Source of the DNA: Anniella stebbinsi
Lineage: Eukaryota > Chordata > Lepidosauria > Squamata > Anniellidae
Direction: 5' to 3'
Assembly: GCA_029215795.1 (NCBI GenBank)
Contig: JARDYH010000001.1
Span: forward strand, 294,630,654 to 294,694,653
Length of the DNA stretch: 64,000 nt
Shown: positions 56,925 to 64,000 of the stretch, in pieces
Layout of the letters: each line of letters opens with the position of its first letter
Position numbering within the stretch: position 1 is the first letter of the stretch
Notes under the pieces: generated by a model
Database searches by the model: none
Told to the model about the DNA's origin: nothing
Seen by the model: only the letters and a program-made list of their open reading frames with translations
Made by a program: the position numbers and the translations under genes

Positions 56925-57256
56925 TCATTCGTAAGAAAAAGATAGAGACACATAATCAACATGATAAAAGGGAGGTAAAAAGGAATTACTTCTCCACAGA
57001 GCATATAATAGTCAAACTATGGAATTCACTACTACAAGACGTAGTGATGACCACCAATTTGGATGGCTTTAAAAGGGGATTAGATAAATTCCCAGAGGAG
57101 AAGGCTACCAATGGCTACTAGTCCAGAGGAAGTAAGCCTATATACACCAGTTGCTGGGGAACATGGGTGGGAGGGTGCTATTGCACTATGTGTGAACAGA
57201 GTCCTGGACTGTGATGGACCCTTGGTCTGATGCAGCATGGCTCTTATATTCTTATA
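56925..57256 (+). mobile_element. CR1 LINE 3' end
   Basis: Forward frame ending at 57121 reads VKLWNSLLQDVVMTTNLDGF and KRGLDKFPEEKATNGY, the conserved C-terminus of CR1 ORF2. The 3' UTR follows with the usual TGGGGAACATGGGTGGGAGG and TTGGTCTGATGCAGCATGGC words and a terminal repeat TATTCTTAT, twice. CR1 3' ends lack poly(A) and end in such short repeats. Confidence 0.85.
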
Positions 57257-57484
57257 CTTTAATTTGTGCCTCAAGGCCACTTCTCACTTCCCCAGGATTA
57301 GGCAAAATAGTCACTTCAGAGCTAAAAACATTAGATCTCATGCCAATTGCTTTGCTTATCTTAACCCAGTCACTCTTTGAAGGAATCCTAATAGGCAACA
57401 TAATGAAGCCCTAGATGCTCAAGTCTTACATTGACATTTGTATGGATGGCTAAACTCAAAGAATCATATTAATTACATCTATAT

Positions 57485-57745
57485 CTTCGAAGGTTCCCAA
57501 GGCAGTGTACACAGTTCTTCCTTCCCCCTCCTATCTCTGAATTAGGCAGGATCTACATTACTGCTTTAAAACGGTTTATAACAGTAGTGACACTGTTGGG
57601 GCCCAGGACATACACAGTTTTCAAAGCGTTTTCAAAGCATCATATCCTGCTTGGTGTAGTTCTGGCGCAAGCTTGCGAGGCAGGTTAGGCTGGGAGATAG
57701 TAACTGGCCCAGATTATCCAATAAGCTTCATGGCCAAGTGAGGAG
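57485..57745 (-). repeat. MIR-like SINE split by a MITE
   Basis: 57489-57542 (AAGGCAGTGTACACAG ...) and 57675-57740 (GGCAGGTTAGGCTGGGAG, then CTGGCCCAGATTATCC) align with the two parts of the MIR-like SINE at 9786-9960. Between them is a piece of the GGATCTACACTGCT MITE (57543-57660). Confidence 0.5.
57543..57660. repeat. Foldback MITE, broken copy
   Basis: GGCAGGATCTACATTACTGC, then TTTAAAACGGTTTATAACAG, ACTGTTGG and CAGTTTTCAAAGCG follow the layout of 31808-31952, with a degenerate right end. Confidence 0.6.
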
Positions 57746-57964
57746 ATTGCAGATATGCCTTTCCCCAGTCCCAGCACTGCCAGTGGGAAATGGGGCTTAT
57801 TCCCAATCTGCTACAGATCAGAGACATGTGCTTTCCCCTATAGTATACCTCTGTGCTGGGGCAGGGGAAAGGGGCAGGGCTTGGGGGAAGAAGTTTAGTG
57901 GCTGGATGGGGAACTCCCGAGGGCCACATTCAGCTCATGGGCCAAGCGTTATCCGTACCTGCTC

Positions 57965-58255
57965 TGTCTGAAGGGCTGTCCAGTTCAAGTCTGGTATAAA
58001 ACCAAAGAATCACATGAAGGATGAGGAGGGCCTTGAAGTTGGCCATCAACAGTTAAGTGGACAGCAGACTGAGATCACTTAGTCTCTGTCCTTCCCACTT
58101 TGGTGTCATGTATTGTATTTCTATTTAAATTATAATTATTATTTCTAAATTTACAACAATATATATAAATTGCCAGATGCACTTTTAATGCAAATCGGTC
58201 CTCTTTTTTTATTATTCATTTCCTCTCTTTTGGCTTGTGTAAGTGGCCGCCATAG
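57965..58255 (+). repeat. Unclassified dispersed repeat, copy B
   Basis: Same order of words as 35280-35610 (see there). This copy has a longer A+T-rich middle. Confidence 0.6.
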
Positions 58256-59725
58256 TTTTTCCTGCTTTCTGGCGGGAAAAGAATACATCAAATCCTCTGT
58301 CCATATTTCTTCCAGTGTTCTAGAATTTAGTTGGTGGATAACAGATCTACAACATCTACTGAATTCTAGCTTTCTCTCTAGCTTTCTGTACTGGTGTGCA
58401 CTCAGTCAGTGCCAAATCTAATCTTCAGTAAACAATTCTGCTCTGCTAAAGCAGCATCTGCAAAGAAATTCTTTTTTGGCGCTGTTGCAAGAAAGAACAG
58501 AGAGGTAATTAACCTCTGCTGTTTCCAGAAAATTAAGTAAAAAGCTGACATCACACCAACATGACAGATCCAGCAGATGAAAGGAAATATGCGCTAAAGG
58601 TTGCTACTTAGTCCAACATTCAAATGTGTATATTTAAAGATGCCTTATAACCACAGATCAGTTCTGTACTGTGCACACTGGCCAAAAAGGTGTTTTCCTC
58701 ACATTGTGTTAAACCAGAATTTTCATTTCTTCTATCATTTTCCTATGTAGTGTAGTCCTGTTTACTTTGATATCAAGGCCTTGCACATGGACACATAGGC
58801 AAGAAAACAGTAACAACCCATTTCAAACACCCCATCCTATATAGATAACAGAAAGTCTATTCCTTTGAACATGCACAGAAAACAGATGCCTTTTTTGGCA
58901 CAAGGAATCAAAGAGAACATCATAAACTGCAGTTTATGTCACTCATAATATTAGCAATATGGAAGGAGATTCAATAGTGGTTGCTTGCCATTTTTGTCCA
59001 ACTCTCTCATCTTTATGTAGTGGCTGCCTTATAGCCATTTCCTCCCGCCTCCAAATATGTTACTTTCCAATACAGAGACCAATGCCCAATTTTATTGGGA
59101 TATTTGGAATTAATACTGGTCTAGATGTTTCCCTCCCTCCAATGCATCCCTTCACTTCCTTATCATTCTGCAATTAATGAAATTGCCTCCTTAGTATTTC
59201 TCTTGCAATTGTGTTCTGTGTCCATTTGTTCCACTCATAGGGTGATTAAAATATTTCAGATTTAAATAATAATGTGTAGTCAGAGCAAAATGCTTCACCC
59301 AGAAGAGATATTTCATCGGGAAAAATCAGTCTTCTAGTCTGCAATATGTTGAATTCAAGGGCAAAACCTCCTTTGATCTCAATCACTGTAGACTGTGCCT
59401 ACATAAGTAACCCAGGGAAACATCAATAAATAGGAAGCAACATCTTCCAGCATACAAGTAAAAGGATGCCTCCTCAGAGCATTTTGATGCACTTTCATAT
59501 CCAGCAACTGAACATCCTGAAAACGGATTCAACAATCCAGGTACACGTTTAAAGGCCTTTGAAGTTTGCTTTAGTTCTGCACTGCCAAAGAACATCTGGA
59601 AACATCCTTTTTTGAATATGTTGCTTAGCAAGTAGTAAGAATTACAAGGCTAGATGCCTGAGGGCTTTGCAACAGAATTGCTCTTCTATGGTTAGAAATA
59701 AGCTTTTGCTGTTCACAGTGGGCCT
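58256..59725. other. No gene recognised
   Basis: Apparently unique, no coding signature. Confidence 0.5.
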
Positions 59726-59727
59726 GT

Positions 59728-59920
59728 TCAAACAACACACTAAGCCATGGTTAGGCTGCTAACCCTTTTGCAGCAAATGGTTAGTGAGCATATGTAAGCC
59801 GTGTTTACATAGCCACCATAGTTTGGAATGGTTCGCACAACAAGCTCAGCCATAATGTTTAGTTCAAAATGCTTAACAACTATGGCTTAGCGTGGTTAAC
59901 AAGGTCAGTATGTCAGCACG
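59728..59920. repeat. MITE-like repeat with GGGCCTGTTCAAACAACACA end
   Basis: The left end GGGCCTGTTCAAACAACACA, with CTAAGCCATGGTTAG, is partly mirrored by AACTATGGCTTAGCGTGGTT at 59878-59897. The outermost right end is lost or diverged. Suits a hAT-type MITE. Confidence 0.55.
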
Positions 59921-60229
59921 GGGACATAAATACATAGATCTACAGCTGAAATCTCTGGTTTCATGACATGCAGTAATCTTTGACTGTGTGGGCCACCTGC
60001 AAAGTGGGATCTAGTGGGATCTTTAAGTGTTTAAGTGTCTTTAAGTGTTCAATTATTGGTCACATCACTGCAATTTAGGCAGCTGAACATCTCTTCGCAG
60101 GCTAATATGACAATACATGGTTCAGACCTACCTGCTGTATGAAAACAGATGTGCAGTGTATGCTCTTAGAGCAGACAAATGTAATTAGCAGCAAGCAATC
60201 TCAAACCATGCAATAATCCATTTTCTGTG

Positions 60230-60900
60230 TGTTTCTGGCTCTGTTCGGATTCTTCACCCCCTCCTTTTATTGGCTCATGTAAACAGCAGTCTGGGTGGTT
60301 GCCTGACTCCATGATTGTAGCTCATAACAGTCACAGCCGAGCTGTTGAGAATGATTTTCTTTTACAGCAATTTCTGTCTATTAATTAAATGAGTTCCTGC
60401 CTCTGCCAGGCCTCTGGAATGGAGAATGCGCGATGAAGAGTAATATGTCTAAGCAATAAAAAAAACAGCTAGCATCTTCCAGCAGACTGTAATGTCTCAA
60501 TTCGAAAGACAGAAAGTTTGGGAGGGCAAAGGAGATTTCCAGCCATTCAGCAGAGCAAGCACTTCCCCATTTTCCTTTGCTGAGCAGTGCATCAAGGGCC
60601 GAGACTGACTGAGAACAGTTCCTCCCTGTCAGGTCATGACTTGGAGAACTGGTGCCATTGGGCCAAGTGGTGGTTGACTGGCATTTTGAGGGGAGGTAGG
60701 CCCACAGGCAGTGGCTTCTCCAAGGCTCAAAGTTTTCTCAGGGGCCAATACCAAACTTTCTCTTTAGCCTAGTTGTCCAATGGGAACATTCAGTACAAAC
60801 TTTCTCTCAACGGCCAGTCTAATATTACAACCATTGGGTGGCATAGATTGCCACTTGGTTCTCCTGGAAGTTGCTAATTGGTTTTGCTTAAAGGACCATG
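60230..60900. other. No gene recognised
   Basis: 60340-60560 is repeat-free with a TCTATTAATTAAATGAG word and could be conserved non-coding DNA. The 60580-60780 frame has no domain. Confidence 0.35.
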
Positions 60901-60904
60901 GTCT

Positions 60905-61000
60905 ATCTCAGCTCCAGATGTGTTGGATGACAACTCCCATGCTAGGAGATATCATCCAAAACATCTGCAGGGCACCAGGTTGGGGAAGGCTGGTCTACCT
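60905..61000. repeat. Dispersed repeat fragment
   Basis: GATGACAACTCCCATGCTAG and CATCCAAAACATCTGCAGGG, then CACCAGGTTGGGGAAGGCTG: the right half of the family described at 55875. Confidence 0.6.
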
Positions 61001-61201
61001 ATTTTTATTTGCCACATGTTAGAGCATATGTATATATATAAGATTAAGACCAGAGTTGCAGGTGGAAAACTGGACCTGGGATTGTTGGAGAACGAAAACA
61101 CGCACATCTGTATTGAATTTGTGGAAGGCAAGGGAATATTTGGCATTGGGAAATGGTGTCTTTGGCTTGAGTTAATAAAGCTCCACCGGAGGGTGCTAGG
61201 T

Positions 61202-61521
61202 TAGGGTGACCAGATAAAATCCAGGTCAGGGCTCATGGAACTTTAACGGTTGTAGAGAAAAGGGAATTTCAGCCAGTGTCATTTGTATGCAATTAGTTCC
61301 TGGTGATATTCCCTCTTCATCACGACAGTTAAAGGTGCAGGCACTATACTAGAGTGACCAGATACAAAAGAAGGCAGGGGCCCTGCAACTTTAACTGTTG
61401 TGATGAAGAGGGAAGTTCACCAGGAACTAATTGCATACAAATGACACTGGCTGAAATTCCCTTTTCTCTACAACTGTTAAAGTTACATGAGCCCTGACCT
61501 GGATTTTATCTGGTCACCCTA
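61202..61521. mobile_element. Foldback hAT-type MITE, copy 3
   Basis: 320 bp with a perfect 8-bp TSD TGCTAGGT (61194-61201 and 61522-61529). Perfect inverted ends TAGGGTGACCAGATAAAATC and GATTTTATCTGGTCACCCTA. It lies inside or next to a CR1 3' end (61530-61605). Same subfamily as the copy cut by the window end. Confidence 0.92.
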
Positions 61522-61529
61522 TGCTAGGT

Positions 61530-61606
61530 TCTTCCCTGAGTCATTTTGTTGGCTGCTGTGGGAACAAGAGACTGGACCAGCACAGCTCTTCTTATGTTCG
61601 GATGAG
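61530..61606 (+). repeat. CR1 3'-end fragment
   Basis: TTGGCTGCTGTGGGAACAAG, then GACTGGACCAGCACAGCTCT and TCTTATGTTCGGATGAG, matching the CR1 3' end layout at 57190-57256. The MITE at 61202 probably inserted into it. Confidence 0.65.
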
Positions 61607-61706
61607 ATGGTGATGCTTTGATGACTGCAAAAGTAGAACAAGAGCATCTGTTAATCTCTCCCCACTTGTAATTTATACATTAGTTTTTCAGACAGTGGTA
61701 AAAGAA

Positions 61707-61742
<36 letters not shown>

Positions 61743-61752
61743 TATTATTGCT
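61707..61752. repeat. (CAT)n trinucleotide repeat
   Basis: About 12 CAT units followed by ATT units. Open frames through it (poly-His forward, poly-Asp reverse) are by-products. Confidence 0.97.
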
Positions 61753-62379
61753 GTAGTGGTAGTGGAAAAAGAACTCATTACTCAAAGGTATCAGCAGGCT
61801 TTGGGGAGCCCCAAGATTTGCAAAGAACAACAAATCCTTGCAGGGGGGGAGAACCCAAAAGGGGGGAAACCCCGAACAGTCCAATGGCGATTAAGCATGA
61901 GGGTTGGGAATGGAACAGTGATTGTTGGGTGGAGTGGGGGGGGCAATAGAATAGGGTATCTTGGAAAGGGATACAATGGGCTGCTGTAACTCTGAAGAGG
62001 AGCACTCCATGCTGAATATTTTGTTGCAGGTTCTATTTATCAAGCTCTGATATTTGATGCTTGTATATGCCACCAATATAAGGATGATTTATGCTGTAGT
62101 ACACATATCACAGCCTTAGGGTTACCAGAAGTCCTTTTTTAAAAAAACCTAGAGATTTTATTTTAGGACTTTAAAATCTAGTGTGTGTCCCTAACTATTT
62201 CAGAACACCCAGGATCCACAAGTATTCCAGCATTCCCTTCTTTTTGGAATATTCTTTAAATCTAATCAGGACTGATTCGTGATTACGAACGTAAATGCTT
62301 ACTAAACTGTAGTGCCTTTTTGACTACCTACTACAGACTTGTATAAAAGGTGACCATAAAGCATAACTTCCCAAGGCTG

Positions 62380-63000
62380 CGTTCTTATGGGTTGTTGAAT
62401 CAGGACTTGGTCGCTCTGATGATGACCTTCTTCTGGAGAGGGACAGGAGGAGTGTAACCCTGTTGCTTCTTTTTGATCTGTCAGTGGCTTTTGATACCAT
62501 TGACCACAATATCAAAAGCCGCCTCCATGAGTTGGGAGTTGGAGGCACTGTTTTTCACTGGTTCGACATCATTTCGGTGTCGGTTCCAGAGAATAGCATT
62601 GGCTGACTGTATCTCAGGTCCATAGCAGCTAAACTGTGGGATGCCACAGGGCACCATCCTGTTCCCAATGTTTTTAAATATCTATATGAAGCCTTTGGGA
62701 GCAATCATCAGGAGATTTGATAACACCCAGTTCTATTTCTCTGTGACATCTGAATTGGGAGAGGCCATGCGCATTCTGAGTTAGTGGCTGGATGCAGTTA
62801 TGTTGGAATATTACCATGAAATACCCAGATGGTGGGCCTTTTCTGTAGTGGAAAACTATCCCTCGTGCAGTTTGGGAGGCAGAAAATGTGACAACTTTTA
62901 AACGTTTCCTAAAAATACACCTGTTCACTCAGACTTTCTCTGGGCTGTAAGTAAATTAATTATGCTGCTCCATTTACTGCTCCTTGAATTGTTTCTACTG
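62380..63000 (+). mobile_element. L2-clade LINE fragment with internal deletion
   Basis: 62400-62570 reads, with one shift, as the motif-A region (DLVAL, then LLLFDLSVAFDTIDHNI, then LHELGVGGT). 62640-62710 matches GTIL.PMFLNIYMKPLG (motif B neighbourhood). After 62810 it jumps to the C-terminal part (AFSVVENYPS, ATFKRFLKIHLFTQTFSGL), so several hundred bases are missing. Older than the 47.5-kb copy. Confidence 0.75.
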
Positions 63001-63009
63001 TATTTGGAA

Positions 63010-63135
63010 GTGTTTTTAATGCTGTGCGAACCCAGAACTATGGGTTGTTAACCATGAACAACCCATGAAGAGAACCTATGATTTATTGTTAGGTTTTGGG
63101 TTGTTTAAACCATGGGTTGTCATCAGGTGGGACTA
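63010..63135. repeat. Fragment of the GGGTTGTTT MITE
   Basis: GCGAACCCAGAACTATGGGT, then TGAACAACCCATGAAGAG and GGGTTGTTTAAACCATGGGT, as at 8868-9182. It begins where the LINE fragment ends, and a MIR-like scrap (63145-63185, AGGTTAGGCTGAAAGGCAG) follows. Confidence 0.5.
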
Positions 63136-63289
63136 GAATTAGATGAAGTAGGTTAGGCTGAAAGGCAGAGACTGAATTAGATCACCCAGCAAGCAAAGTA
63201 AGAATTCTTGCCTTGGTTAGGGGTCCAATTAAAGATGATAAAAGATAGACATTGTATCTAGTAGACAGGAAGAAGGAGGAGGAGAAAGA

Positions 63290-63730
63290 GAAAGAGAAGA
63301 ATGTAAAAGTTCTAGAATTGGTTTCCATCTCCAGTAGTTCTGCCTTTAAAATCAATTTTAAGAATCGTAATCAGCAATTGATTATGGTTTTTACAACAGA
63401 TTAGAAACACCACCTCTTGAAGCTTATCAGTTCACTTTCGATATGTAAAGATACTACTAGCAACATGATTATCTGAGAGCTTCCACAGTAGCAGCTGCCT
63501 TCAGCAATAATTCTTCATTGTTAATGGCAAAGCAACAGCTGAACTGCCATAACCTCTAAATTATATGTTTATCACCAATCATTTATCTATTTGGTAGCAA
63601 CAACATAACAATGCATTAATAAATAGGGGCCAGTTTATGCTAACCCTGTTAGAAATGATGCTACAAATGGAATAAATTGATTTGTGTTCCTTTTATCTGC
63701 CATCCCATTTCCACTGTGTTGAATTGTAGC
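63290..63730. other. No gene recognised
   Basis: A+T-rich, repeat-free by eye. Confidence 0.45.
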
Positions 63731-63732
63731 AC

Positions 63733-63820
63733 TTAGCTACAATCCTATGTACACTTACCTAGAAGTCCTACTGAAATCAGTGGGATTTATTTATGAGTAA
63801 ACGTGGACAGGACTAGGCTC
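63733..63820. repeat. CAATCCTA-type dispersed repeat
   Basis: TACAATCCTATGTACACTTACCTAG, with AAATCAGTGGGATTTATTTA and ACGTGGACAGGACTAGG following; the ends are loosely inverted. Best example of this short family in the window. Confidence 0.55.
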
Positions 63821-63863
63821 TGTGACTTAAACCCTATCCCTGGTTACATGTATGGGAGTTTTT

Positions 63864-64000
63864 TAGGGTGACCAGATAAAATCCAGGTCAGGGCTCATGT
63901 AACTTTAACAATTGCAGAGAAAAGGGAATTTCAGCCAGTGTCATTTGTATGCAATTAGTTCCTGGTGAAATTCCTCTTCATCACAATTGTTAAAGTTGCA
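63864..64000. mobile_element. Foldback hAT-type MITE, copy 4, cut by the window end
   Basis: Starts TAGGGTGACCAGATAAAATC and follows the 61202 copy almost base for base for 137 bp. The right half lies beyond the window. The predicted TSD would be GAGTTTTT (63856-63863). Confidence 0.85.

Noticed and set aside
61651..61949. Poly-aspartate / poly-histidine proteins
   Set aside because: Translation of a (CAT)n microsatellite.

Overview
The window looks like vertebrate, most probably squamate-reptile, intergenic or intronic DNA. No host protein-coding exon, tRNA, rRNA or CRISPR array can be supported. The mix of CR1 and L2-clade LINEs, MIR-like and 5S-derived SINE traces, DIRS/Ngaro-type tyrosine-recombinase retrotransposon remains, and above all many short non-autonomous hAT-type elements with 8-bp target-site duplications (TSDs) fits a lizard or snake. 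The species cannot be named. All open frames of note are transposon-derived.

Layout. 1-3.2 kb: mostly unique, with a 5S-derived SINE trace near 1.95 kb. 3.2-4.3 kb: a complete GC-rich hAT-type element inserted in a decayed L2-clade LINE that runs to about 5.8 kb. 6.3-6.9 kb: another LINE remnant. 9.7-11.05 kb: a CR1 split by a MIR-like SINE and a hAT-like element. 11.7-15.3 kb: hAT-like elements plus a striking patchwork, where a 106-bp perfect inverted copy of nearby sequence abuts a 106-bp direct copy of another nearby sequence. 16.1-18.1 kb: L2-clade tail and a reverse-strand L2 remnant. 18.7-33.6 kb: mostly unique DNA with scattered MITEs, including a CpG-dense one at 30.2 kb. 33.65-34.31 kb: a second complete GC-rich hAT-type element, sharing a palindromic module with the one at 3.2 kb. 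37.4-43.4 kb: reverse-strand remains that I read as a DIRS/Ngaro-like element, with an SGNH-hydrolase pseudogene carrying four tandem 115-bp copies of one catalytic block. 43.5-45.4 kb: a reverse-strand CR1. 47.5-49.3 kb: a 5'-truncated L2-clade LINE with an uninterrupted 556-codon reverse-transcriptase frame. 51.5-54.8 kb: a nearly full-length but broken L2-clade LINE. 49.8, 54.9, 61.2 and 63.9 kb: four copies of a foldback MITE. 55-64 kb: further LINE ends, MIR-like traces and MITEs.

There is no operon or gene cooperation to describe. The story is one of nested transposition, shared terminal repeats (one transposase probably mobilised several unrelated interiors) and local rearrangement. 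The strongest candidates for a second look are the template-switch-like patchwork at 14.0-14.2 kb, the frame-preserving amplification of the SGNH block at 38.06-38.52 kb, and the palindromic module with splice-donor-like ends shared by two hAT-type elements. Transposon families were recognised by eye from remembered family features. Coordinates of decayed LINEs are approximate; those of elements with TSDs are exact as read.
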